Assembly (NCBI GenBank): GCA_036401895.1
Contig: DASWTW010000316.1
Coordinates: 1 to 10,191 of the forward strand
DNA: 10,191 nucleotides
Direction of reading: 5' to 3'
Source of the DNA: LB3-1 sp036401895
GTDB lineage: Bacteria > Chloroflexota > Chloroflexia > Chloroflexales > Kallotenuaceae
Each line of letters starts with the position of its first letter. The stretch's first letter is position 1. The notes beneath the pieces were generated by a model that was given only the letters and a program-made list of their open reading frames with translations, searched no databases and was not told where the DNA came from. This document shows positions 1 through 5,549 of this stretch, in pieces. Position numbers and translations under genes: made by a program.

Positions 1-113
1 ACATGCCGATCTTGCTGGCCAATCTGCGCGGCGCCGAGCGGAAAACATCGCCGCGTGAGCTGCTGCCCGACGGCTTTACCGCCGACGACATGCCCACGCC
101 GCCCGCGTCCTGA
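1..113 (+). CDS. C-terminal end of an unrecognised protein (partial)
   Basis: The third forward frame is open from the window edge to a TGA at 111-113 and gives about 36 residues, ending in an acidic, proline-rich tail (ADDMPTPPAS). GC-rich third positions match the neighbouring genes, and an intrinsic-terminator-like hairpin follows about 30 bases later, so this is probably a true gene end. The ATG at position 3 is probably internal. Too little is present to name a family. Confidence 0.5.
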   Translation, partial: MPILLANLRGAERKTSPRELLPDGFTADDMPTPPAS

Positions 114-138
114 CGCCAAAATCAGAGCGTGCTATAAT
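110..138 (+). promoter_or_regulatory. Candidate extended -10 promoter for the deacetylase gene
   Basis: A perfect TATAAT (133-138) is preceded by TGC, which makes an extended -10 (TGnTATAAT). Seventeen bases upstream is CTGACG (110-115), four of six matches to TTGACA. The -35 overlaps the stop codon of the preceding gene. Predicted initiation near 145 falls inside the hairpin at 142-167, so the transcript would start within a terminator-like stem. The motifs are seen; promoter activity is inferred. Confidence 0.5.
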
Positions 139-141
139 TCA

Positions 142-175
142 AACCGAGCCCGTTAGCGGGCTCGGTTCTTGTTTT
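142..175 (+). terminator. Intrinsic terminator-like hairpin after the partial gene
   Basis: A perfect 11-bp stem (142-152 with 157-167) encloses the loop TTAG and is followed by CTTGTTTT. This is the best rho-independent terminator shape in the window. It probably ends the partial upstream gene, but it also lies at the predicted start of the deacetylase transcript. Confidence 0.75.
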
Positions 176-206
176 GCCAAGCACCGCGCTGCGCCAAGCG
201 TAGCCG

Positions 207-1100
207 ATGAACGTAGCAATGGATAGCGTCATGACTGAACCTTTGACCTTGATGATCGTTCATGCCCACCCCGACGACGAAGCGATCGGCACGGGCGGCA
301 TCCTGGCACGCTATAGCGCTGAGGGCGTCAACACCGTCCTCGTTACCTGCACCCTGGGCGAAGAGGGCGAGATCGTTCTGCCCGAGCTTGATACCGAGGA
401 GAATCACCAGCGGCTGGCTGAGATTCGTCGCGAGGAGCTGCTGGCCGCCGTGAAGCATCTCGGCATCAGCCATCTTGAGCTGCTGCCCTACCGCGACTCG
501 GGAATGGCCGGCACGTCCAGCAATCAGCATCCCGAGTGCTTCGCGCAGGCGGATCTCGACGAGGCTACCGGACGGCTGGTCGCGCTGGTGCGCCAGTACC
601 GGCCGCAGGTGCTGATGAGCTACAACGAGCACGGCGGCTACGGCCATCCCGATCATATCAACGCGCATAAGATCACGGTCGCGGCCTTCGATGCGGCCGG
701 CGATCCCACGAAATATCCCGAGGCCGGCGCGCCCTGGACGCCCACCAAGCTGTATTATGTCTCGTTCCGGCGCGGGCTGTGGCTCGGCGCCTGGGAAGCG
801 ATGCGTGAGCGCGGCCTGAAAACGCCGCTCGACGAGGAAGGCTTCGATCCTACGCGCTACGTTGACGATCCGCGCAACACCACCACGATTGACGTGCGCG
901 CCTATCTGCCGCACAAGCTGCGGGCGCTTCAGGAGCACCGCACGCAGATTCGGCCCGACTGGATGTGGCTAGCCGTGCCTGAGGATCTGCGCGACGAGCT
1001 GTTCAACCACGAGCATTTTATCCGTGTCGCCTCGCGGGTGGACGTGCCCGAAGGTGAGGAAGACGACATCTTCGCCGGACTCCGCGATGGAAATGTCTAA
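207..1100 (+). CDS. PIG-L/LmbE-family metal-dependent N-acetyl deacetylase (MshB/Mca-like)
   Basis: This 297-residue cytoplasmic-type enzyme belongs to the PIG-L/LmbE family, which removes acetyl or amide groups from glucosaminyl-type substrates with a bound metal, usually zinc. The N-terminal metal motif AHPDDE is at residues 20-25 (H21, D24 as ligands, D23 as likely general base). The second motif GHPDH is at 146-150; by comparison with mycobacterial MshB, H147 and D149 would be catalytic and H150 the third ligand. The stretch around TCTLGEEGEI is also MshB/Mca-like. ATGs at 207, 219 and 231 are in frame and none has a strong ribosome site; the one at 231 (MTEPLTL) could be the real start. 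The gene overlaps the next one by 14 bases, which suggests translational coupling. Family assignment is secure. The substrate is unknown: mycothiol would be unexpected outside Actinomycetota, while bacillithiol-type or sugar substrates are possible. Confidence 0.88.
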   Translation: MNVAMDSVMTEPLTLMIVHAHPDDEAIGTGGILARYSAEGVNTVLVTCTLGEEGEIVLPELDTEENHQRLAEIRREELLAAVKHLGISHLELLPYRDSGMAGTSSNQHPECFAQADLDEATGRLVALVRQYRPQVLMSYNEHGGYGHPDHINAHKITVAAFDAAGDPTKYPEAGAPWTPTKLYYVSFRRGLWLGAWEAMRERGLKTPLDEEGFDPTRYVDDPRNTTTIDVRAYLPHKLRALQEHRTQIRPDWMWLAVPEDLRDELFNHEHFIRVASRVDVPEGEEDDIFAGLRDGNV

Positions 1101-2085
1101 GCAACAGCTTTATCGCCGGCGTTTGTGGGCGCTGCTGATCTTTCTGCTGCTAGGGCCGCTGCTGGCGGCCTGCGCGGCACCGCAGGAGCAGCCGCTCAAG
1201 GTCGTCGCGACGCTTGCGCCGCTTGCCGACTGGGCGCGTCAGATCGGCGGCGATCGCGTGCAGGTGACACAGATCGTTCCAGCCAGGACCAACCCGGTAA
1301 CCTACACGCTCAGCGAGCGCGATCGACAGGCGCTTGCCGAGGCGGATGTGCTGATATTCAACGGCTACGATCTTGAGCCCTGGCTGGACGAGATCAGCCA
1401 GCAGTCAGCATCGCCGTCGCTGGTAACGCTGGATCTGTCGCAGTACCTCGGCATTCGCGACCCCGGCACGCGTACTGTTGTGCGCACGCCGCTGGAGGGC
1501 GAAGGACCGCTCAAGACCGAGGCGGAGCCGGTGTATTTTCCGCCCAACGTCGTCTCGCCCTATATCTGGCTCGATCCCGGCCCAAACATGGCTCAGCGCG
1601 CGACGATCCTGATCGCCGATACCTTCACGCGCGCCGACACCGATGGCCTGATGGTCTACCGGCACAACGCGGAGCGCTATAACGGCGAGCTGGAAAATCT
1701 CGACAACTGGATCAAACGGCAGATTCGCACGTGGCCGCGTGTGCGCGTCGGAGCCAAGAACCTGCTGGCAATGCAGATGACCGATCGCTCGTGGCACTAC
1801 TTTGCGCAGCACTACACGATCAACCTGCGCACCGTGGCGACAATCAACACGTTCATGCCGACGATTCCTTCGGTTACGCCGCTCTTCGTCGATCCGCTGC
1901 TGAGCGACTCGGAGCAGCTGCGCGTGATTGGCCTGCGCAAGCCCGACGGCGTGCTCGATCCGCTCAGCGACGAGTCGTATATTGCGCTGATGCAGGAGAA
2001 CGTCAACATCATGACGGAGGGCATGCAGCGCGCGGCCAAGAATGAGCCGAAGCAGTTTACTTTCAGCTTCTCCGACGCGGAGTGA
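1087..2085 (+). CDS. ZnuA/TroA-like substrate-binding lipoprotein with replaced metal ligands
   Basis: A 332-residue secreted lipoprotein with the fold of cluster A-1 metal-binding proteins of ABC transporters (ZnuA, TroA, PsaA). The signal peptide has arginines at 10-12, a hydrophobic core and the lipobox LAAC with Cys29. Family landmarks follow: VVATLAPLADWARQIGG (39-55), a NGYDLEPWL block (92-100), IWLDP (160-164), HYFAQHY (237-243) and LDPLSDESY (290-298). In the usual family the ligands are two His, a His or Glu, and an Asp. Here the positions read Val71 (in NPVTY, normally PHTY), Tyr159 (PYIWLDP, normally PHVWLDP), Asp233 and Asp291. The histidine-rich loop of zinc importers is absent, and the segment between the last two ligand positions looks short. 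No permease or ATPase gene is adjacent. The start at 1087 (or 1093) is chosen because the upstream in-frame ATG at 1024 would place non-signal residues before the signal peptide. The fold is well supported; zinc or manganese binding is doubtful. Confidence 0.82.
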   Translation: MEMSKQQLYRRRLWALLIFLLLGPLLAACAAPQEQPLKVVATLAPLADWARQIGGDRVQVTQIVPARTNPVTYTLSERDRQALAEADVLIFNGYDLEPWLDEISQQSASPSLVTLDLSQYLGIRDPGTRTVVRTPLEGEGPLKTEAEPVYFPPNVVSPYIWLDPGPNMAQRATILIADTFTRADTDGLMVYRHNAERYNGELENLDNWIKRQIRTWPRVRVGAKNLLAMQMTDRSWHYFAQHYTINLRTVATINTFMPTIPSVTPLFVDPLLSDSEQLRVIGLRKPDGVLDPLSDESYIALMQENVNIMTEGMQRAAKNEPKQFTFSFSDAE

Positions 2086-2107
2086 AGATCAAAACAACCG
2101 GCTCGCG

Positions 2108-2145
2108 GCAATGGGGCGCACAGCTTGTGCGCCCTTGCGGATCTT
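2108..2145 (+). terminator. Hairpin after the ZnuA-like gene, possible terminator
   Basis: A perfect 9-bp stem (2114-2122 with 2126-2134, loop GCT) can extend by GCAA/TTGC (2108-2111 with 2135-2138) across a two-base bulge. The following run is GGATCTTTT, a weak T tract, so termination is plausible but not certain. Confidence 0.5.
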
Positions 2146-2152
2146 TTGGTAT

Positions 2153-2168
2153 AGCCAAACTATTGGCT
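2153..2168 (+). repeat. Small inverted repeat in the leader of the phosphoesterase gene
   Basis: AGCCAA and TTGGCT form a perfect 6-bp inverted repeat around ACTA, ending 17 bases before the start codon at 2186. It could be a small operator or an mRNA hairpin near the weak GGAAAAAG ribosome site. Nothing else supports a role. Confidence 0.25.
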
Positions 2169-2185
2169 TAGTGGAAAAAGAATAG

Positions 2186-3184
2186 ATGGTATCTATGATC
2201 GAAGAAGCTCCTCCGCCGGAATTATCACATGGGCGGCGCGATCCACGCTTTGGCCTGCGCGTCCCCGCCGATGGATCGCAGGCGCCGTTTAGAGTTTTGG
2301 TCAGCACGCGCTGGCTCTGGGCCGGCATGGTGTCGCTGCTGACGCTGGCCGTGGCGCTGGTTCGCCTGCCGCAGCGCTGGCGCGTGCCGTTGATTCTCAG
2401 CGCGGCTACCGCAGGAATGTCGGCGGCGATCACCGGCATCATGCAGGCGCGCGGCCTCAAGTTTGAGCAGGTGACGATTCCGGTTGCGGATCTGCCGCCG
2501 GCGCTGGACGGCTTCACGATTGTGCAGCTCAGCGATTTTCATCTGGGCGCACGTTTCACGGAGCAGAACCTGCGCCGCGCCTTCGCCTGGACGCGCCAGC
2601 AGCATGCTGATCTGGTGGTGCTGACCGGAGATTTCATCAACTATACGCAGGACATCCCGCTGCTCAATACGTGTCTTCAGGATCTCAACGCTCGCTATGG
2701 CACATTCGCGATTCTGGGCAATCACGATTACTGGACCAACATTCAGTCGATCGAAGCCGTGCTGGCCGAGCATGGCATCGAGCTGCTGCGCAACGAGCAG
2801 CGCTGTATCGAGGTTGGTGGAGCGCGGCTGTACCTGGTTGGGATCGATTGTGTGTGGGAGGCAAAGCACGATCCGGCGCTGGCGCTGAGCGGCATTCCAG
2901 CCGACGCGCCGATCGTGGTGCTGGCGCACGAGCCCGACATCGCCGACGAGATCGCGCCGTATGGAGCCGCGCTCCAGCTCTCGGGCCATACACACGCGGG
3001 GCACTTCGCGATCCCCGGGCTCGGGCCGCTCTTCCTGCCGCGTCACGGCTTCCGCTACTTCCGTGGCTTGCAGCGCGTCGGCCGGATGTGGCTGTATGTG
3101 TCGCGTGGTCTCGGCGGCTCACCCATGCGGCTCGGCTGCCCGCCCGAGGCGACAAAGCTCACGCTGCGGCGCGTCGATCGCTAG
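2186..3184 (+). CDS. Membrane-anchored calcineurin-like metallophosphoesterase (YkuE/YaeI type)
   Basis: A 332-residue two-metal phosphoesterase. After a soluble N-terminus there are two hydrophobic segments, about 43-59 and 67-85, that should anchor it in the membrane. All five metallophosphoesterase blocks are present in order: SDFH (D117, H119), GDF (D149), GNHD (N179, H180, D181), the single His in LAHEPD (H248) and GHTH (H268, H270). Relatives of the YaeI/YkuE type act on phosphoester bonds of membrane-associated substrates such as lipid A precursor analogues or cell-wall lipids; the substrate here cannot be told from sequence. The start ATG at 2186 lies a few bases after GGAAAAAG; the in-frame ATG at 2195 is an alternative. 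The stop codon TAG (3182-3184) overlaps the stop of the convergent lipM gene by sharing CTAG. No key residue is missing, so it should be active. Confidence 0.9.
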   Translation: MVSMIEEAPPPELSHGRRDPRFGLRVPADGSQAPFRVLVSTRWLWAGMVSLLTLAVALVRLPQRWRVPLILSAATAGMSAAITGIMQARGLKFEQVTIPVADLPPALDGFTIVQLSDFHLGARFTEQNLRRAFAWTRQQHADLVVLTGDFINYTQDIPLLNTCLQDLNARYGTFAILGNHDYWTNIQSIEAVLAEHGIELLRNEQRCIEVGGARLYLVGIDCVWEAKHDPALALSGIPADAPIVVLAHEPDIADEIAPYGAALQLSGHTHAGHFAIPGLGPLFLPRHGFRYFRGLQRVGRMWLYVSRGLGGSPMRLGCPPEATKLTLRRVDR

Positions 3185-3990
3185 CGCAGCGCAGTCCAGG
3201 CAGGATTGGCGTAGCGCTCGCCGACAAGCTCGATCGCGCGTGTTTCTTCGGCGGCTGACAGCTCGCCCGGCTCAAGCGTGATCTGCCAGGTCTGCTCAAA
3301 GCCGCGTACCAGCGCCGCCACGACGGTCTCAAACGTCGGCAAAAAGCCCAGCGCCTCGTCAAGCGCGATCAGCCGCTGGGCCAGCGCCGCGCCCGTCAGA
3401 TCGCCGGGCAGACGCAGCACCCTGGCCCACCGATCGGCGTCGGCATGGAGCAGCAGCGTGCCGTGCTGGAGCACAACGCCATGCTTGCGCGCCTGCGCGC
3501 TGCCAATCAGCTTTCTTCCCCGCAGCGTAATCTCGTAGTCGCTCGGCAGATCGAAGCAGGCCGCCGACTTGGCGCTGCCGGTCTCAGGTCGGGAAGCTAG
3601 CTCCGGAATCACGCCCAGCTCGATTAATCCAGCGCACAATGCCTGGCTGATCATGCGGTAGGACTGCACGATGCTGGGAGCACGAACTAGCGGATCGTCG
3701 GCGGCCGTCACCAGCGAGTAGGTCACCTCTTGATCGTGCAAGATCGCGCGACCACCGGTTTGGCGCCGCACAATATCGATGCCGAGCGCCGCGCAGGCCG
3801 CCTGATCCACATCTCGCTCCAGCCGCTGGGCAATGCCTAGCGAGAGACAGGCGGGACTCCAGCGATAAAATCTCAGCGTAGGCTGCAATGCTACAGGATA
3901 GCGCTCAGCGATCGCCTGGTCGATCGCCATATTTTCGGGGCCCGAGCGCGGCGGCGTGATCAGCAAGCGCCAGGTTGGCTGTGTGGTCAT
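3181..3990 (-). CDS. lipM: Octanoyl-[carrier protein] transferase, LipM type (BPL/LplA/LipB fold)
   Basis: A 269-residue cytoplasmic member of the biotin/lipoate transferase fold. Landmarks are RRQTGGRAILHD (75-86), the family's RR-TGG-HD block; the FDLPSDYE segment preceded by Cys145; then GRKLIGSAQAR (158-168) with Lys160, and LQHGTLL (174-180). A cysteine just before the FD-PS-YE block is the acyl-accepting residue of LipM/LipL enzymes, whereas lipoate ligases lack it, so transfer of octanoate from acyl carrier protein to GcvH or an E2 domain is favoured over lipoate ligation. The length is close to Bacillus LipM (about 280). The start is set at 3990 (MTTQPTW) because homologous sequence begins there; a longer form from 4047 would run through a hairpin and a direct repeat that look regulatory. 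No strong ribosome site is visible. The gene converges on the phosphoesterase gene with a 4-base overlap. LipA is not in the window. Confidence 0.85.
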   Translation of the reverse strand: MTTQPTWRLLITPPRSGPENMAIDQAIAERYPVALQPTLRFYRWSPACLSLGIAQRLERDVDQAACAALGIDIVRRQTGGRAILHDQEVTYSLVTAADDPLVRAPSIVQSYRMISQALCAGLIELGVIPELASRPETGSAKSAACFDLPSDYEITLRGRKLIGSAQARKHGVVLQHGTLLLHADADRWARVLRLPGDLTGAALAQRLIALDEALGFLPTFETVVAALVRGFEQTWQITLEPGELSAAEETRAIELVGERYANPAWTALR

Positions 3991-4007
3991 AGGCTTAAAT
4001 AATGAAA

Positions 4008-4023
4008 CGGACCTTTCGGCCCG
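4008..4023 (-). promoter_or_regulatory. GAAA-tetraloop hairpin in the lipM leader
   Basis: On the minus strand CGGGCC-GAAA-GGTCCG forms a 6-bp stem (one G-U pair) capped by a GNRA loop, followed by TTTCATTATTT and then the lipM start at 3990. It may be a weak terminator for the small gene upstream, an attenuator, or a leader hairpin controlling translation. The structure is seen; the role is inferred. Confidence 0.4.
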
Positions 4024-4030
4024 CTCCCCA

Positions 4031-4061
4031 GGACACTCTTTATACAAACAGGGACACTCTT
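4031..4061 (-). promoter_or_regulatory. Paired 10-bp direct repeat around a TATAAA box upstream of lipM
   Basis: The decamer GGACACTCTT (plus strand) occurs at 4031-4040 and 4052-4061, exactly 21 bp apart start to start, about two helical turns. On the minus strand a TATAAA box (4044-4039) lies between the copies and overlaps the downstream one. No good -35 is visible, which would fit an activator-dependent or repressed promoter. This looks like a tandem operator for lipM, but no regulator is known. Confidence 0.35.
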
Positions 4062-4073
4062 AGGAAATAACCG

Positions 4074-4091
4074 GCTCCCGCTAGCGAGAGC
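4074..4091 (-). terminator. Weak hairpin at the end of the small membrane ORF
   Basis: On the minus strand GCTCTCG and CGGGAGC pair (7 bp, one wobble) around the loop CTAG, which contains the small ORF's stop codon, and TTATTTCC follows shortly after. It could reduce read-through into lipM. The T tract is poor. Confidence 0.25.
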
Positions 4092-4182
4092 GTTTGTAGT
4101 CACGTAGCCCCAGCAACACCGGAACCAGCGCTGAACAAACCATGAGAAGCGGCCATAGGACCTGAGCGACATCGACTGGCAT
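4081..4182 (-). CDS. Probable 33-residue single-pass membrane protein
   Basis: An ATG at 4182 opens a 33-codon frame ending in TAG at 4083-4081. The product begins MPVDVAQ, has one hydrophobic stretch at about residues 5-26 (valine, leucine and alanine rich with one Trp and one Cys) and ends in a basic tail, RDYKRSR, placing the C-terminus inside by the positive-inside rule. AGGGA lies six bases before the ATG, and an extended -10 promoter lies about 70 bases upstream. The ORF lies in an otherwise gene-free gap between lipM and the radical SAM-like gene. Small single-pass proteins of this build often act as accessory subunits of membrane complexes, but I do not recognise a family. Chance occurrence is possible for so short a frame; the ribosome site, the promoter and the clean membrane-segment-plus-basic-tail pattern argue for a real gene. 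Confidence 0.5.
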   Translation of the reverse strand: MPVDVAQVLWPLLMVCSALVPVLLGLRDYKRSR

Positions 4183-4203
4183 ATGTATTCCCTATATCAT
4201 CCA

Positions 4204-4215
4204 ATGTTATAACAT
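4204..4215. promoter_or_regulatory. 12-bp perfect palindrome, candidate operator
   Basis: ATGTTATAACAT is a perfect 12-bp palindrome lying between the minus-strand promoter at 4254-4262 and the small ORF start at 4182. This is where a dimeric repressor would block transcription. It is AT-rich in GC-rich surroundings. No cognate regulator is in the window. Confidence 0.35.
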
Positions 4216-4253
4216 CCGCTGCTTCTATAATAGCAACCGATGTGCCATCGCAG

Positions 4254-4262
4254 ATTATACCA
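4254..4262 (-). promoter_or_regulatory. Extended -10 promoter for the small ORF (and possibly lipM)
   Basis: The minus strand reads TGGTATAAT (4262-4254), a perfect -10 with the extended TGn motif. TTGTGA lies 20 bases upstream, too far for a standard -35, which is usual for extended -10 promoters. Predicted start is near 4247, leaving a leader of about 65 bases that includes the 12-bp palindrome. From here to 4398 I see no gene and no other clear signal. Confidence 0.5.
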
Positions 4263-4398
4263 TCACTTTGGGAGAGCTTTCACAAGAAAAGCAACGAGTT
4301 TAGTTACTCCCTTCTGAGCGGTAGCTCATCGCATGTTAGCAAGCTGATAGGTAGTTTATCTCGCCACTGATACAAACGAGCAGACAATTCAGAAGATA

Positions 4399-4425
4399 CG
4401 AGCAGCGCTGCAATCGCGCTGCTCG
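4399..4425 (-). terminator. Terminator-like hairpin after the radical SAM-like gene
   Basis: A perfect 10-bp stem, CGAGCAGCGC (4399-4408) with GCGCTGCTCG (4416-4425), encloses a 7-base loop and lies 10 bases beyond the stop codon of the minus-strand gene. The bases that follow in that direction, TATCTTCT, are only moderately T-rich. Confidence 0.55.
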
Positions 4426-4434
4426 GAGAAAGAA

Positions 4435-5448
4435 TCAGCTGACAAGCTCATAGCGCACGTTGCGCCGGAAGAGCGAGGTGCGTAAGCCCAGCGGCGTGCG
4501 GCAGCCCTCGCAGGTATCGTCGATCACGCCGGTCAGCTGCGTCGGGCCGTCGCTGCGCTCGACCACTACCCAGGTACAGTTCGGGCAGCGCGTGATCTGG
4601 TGCGGCGCGGGACCGTAGACAAAGCTCACGCCTGAGGTCTTAGCCGTCGAGACCAGCCGCTGTATGGTTGCATCGTCGGGCTGAGCATTGCGATTCGGCA
4701 GAATATGCAGCGGCGTCAGCGAGCCCAGCGCGACCCGCATCCACTTGGCTAGCGCTGCCACCTCGGCGTCGCTATCGTTGACGCCGGGCGTGACATGAAG
4801 CGCAACCTCGACGTGAATATTCCACTTCTGGCGCGCCTCGGCGGCGATCTTAAAGATCGACTGCCAATCATCAAAGCCGGTCAGCGTCTTGTAGGACTGC
4901 GCGCTAAAGCCGTACACATCCAGACGCACGCCGTCGAGATACGCCGCCATCTGCGAGAACAGCTCGGGATTGAAGTAGCCGGTCGTCGCGATCGCGGTGA
5001 AGCGGCTGGCGGCGCGGCCCAGCTTGATGCCATCCAGCGCCCACTCATAGGCAACGCTGGGATCGCCAAAGGTCCAGAGCACGCCGCGGCAGAGCCGCTG
5101 CTGAGCAAACTCCACCACACGCTCGGGCGACAGCTCGCGGGCTTTTTCCGGGAGCAGCGCGTAGGGCAGCGCTTCGCCTGCAACATTGGGCGGGGCAAGT
5201 GGCGTCCCATAGCCACCGACGCTAAACACCTGGGCATCGGGGAAGAAGTGCCACAGGCGCTGATCTTCGATCGGGCCGATCGTCGCGCCGCTCACCAAAC
5301 CATACGCATCGACGATCACCGCGTTGTCATGGTGCGAGCGGACGCGGCAGCGTCCAACCTCACCGACGGCAAGTTCACAACGCCATTGACAAACCTCGCA
5401 GCGGATACGATCATGAGCGAGCGGGGTTTGGAGAATGCTCGAATGCAT
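4435..5448 (-). CDS. AmmeMemoRadiSam/PflA-like protein lacking the radical SAM cysteines
   Basis: A 337-residue relative of the AmmeMemoRadiSam and pyruvate formate-lyase activase group (COG1180). The N-terminal family block is intact, with C17-x2-C20-x3-C24 and GRC34RVR, then IGPIEDQRLWHFFP (57-70). Radical SAM landmarks further on are also recognisable: the ELSPERVVE helix, LDGVRLDVYGF and HVEVALHVTPGVNDSD. The site that should carry CxxxCxxC (GCN-x2-CPxCQN) instead reads GTPLAPPNVAG at 81-91, with Thr82, Pro86 and Val89 in place of the three cluster cysteines. The frame is open on both sides, so this is not a frameshift. The C-terminus adds two CxxC pairs (RCPNC and TCEGC), probably a zinc ribbon. 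GGAG eight bases before the ATG supports the start at 5448. It is divergent from lepB. By conventional rules it cannot bind the 4Fe-4S cluster or cleave SAM, so it may be a pseudoenzyme or have gained another role. Confidence 0.82.
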   Translation of the reverse strand: MHSSILQTPLAHDRIRCEVCQWRCELAVGEVGRCRVRSHHDNAVIVDAYGLVSGATIGPIEDQRLWHFFPDAQVFSVGGYGTPLAPPNVAGEALPYALLPEKARELSPERVVEFAQQRLCRGVLWTFGDPSVAYEWALDGIKLGRAASRFTAIATTGYFNPELFSQMAAYLDGVRLDVYGFSAQSYKTLTGFDDWQSIFKIAAEARQKWNIHVEVALHVTPGVNDSDAEVAALAKWMRVALGSLTPLHILPNRNAQPDDATIQRLVSTAKTSGVSFVYGPAPHQITRCPNCTWVVVERSDGPTQLTGVIDDTCEGCRTPLGLRTSLFRRNVRYELVS

Positions 5449-5487
5449 GCAAAATGCTCCACAAGCAGGTACACTATACGAGAGAAC

Positions 5488-5516
5488 TAGGCAAGTACGC
5501 TGTTTGTTATTATAAT
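5488..5516 (+). promoter_or_regulatory. Promoter of lepB
   Basis: TAGGCA (5488-5493) and a perfect TATAAT (5511-5516) are 17 bases apart, with predicted initiation near 5523 and a leader of about 27 bases. It lies downstream of the longer in-frame ATG at 5454, which supports the lepB start at 5550. The -10 core TTATTATAATT also reads TATAAT on the minus strand (5514-5509), so it could serve the divergent gene, although no good minus-strand -35 is seen. Confidence 0.6.
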
Positions 5517-5521
5517 TCGCA

Positions 5522-5531
5522 GCAACGTTGC
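5522..5531. promoter_or_regulatory. 10-bp palindrome at the lepB transcription start
   Basis: GCAACGTTGC is a perfect palindrome covering the predicted lepB start site, where a repressor could sit. It may also fold into a short hairpin at the 5' end of the mRNA. There is no further support. Confidence 0.25.
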
Positions 5532-5549
5532 ATAAAGGTCCACCTTTCT

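Noticed and set aside
153..938. Long minus-strand open frame opposite the deacetylase
   Set aside because: It is antisense to a gene with clear PIG-L motifs, has no recognisable domain and runs through the terminator hairpin; a GC-rich shadow frame.
2225..3046. Minus-strand frame of 273 codons opposite the phosphoesterase
   Set aside because: The plus strand carries all five metallophosphoesterase blocks; the antisense product is low-complexity Arg/Gln-rich.
3987..4172. 61-codon minus-strand frame before lipM
   Set aside because: It is out of frame with the better small membrane ORF, lacks a ribosome site, overlaps the lipM start and has no clear features.
5160..5215. Frameshift hiding the CxxxCxxC motif in the radical SAM-like gene
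   Set aside because: The frame is open and conserved on both sides of the site, and the substituted stretch has the same length as the normal motif. Codons for Thr82, Pro86 and Val89 were read directly.
5454..5549. Longer lepB start at 5454
   Set aside because: A good promoter (5488-5516) lies downstream of it and the extra residues are unlike signal peptidase N-termini.
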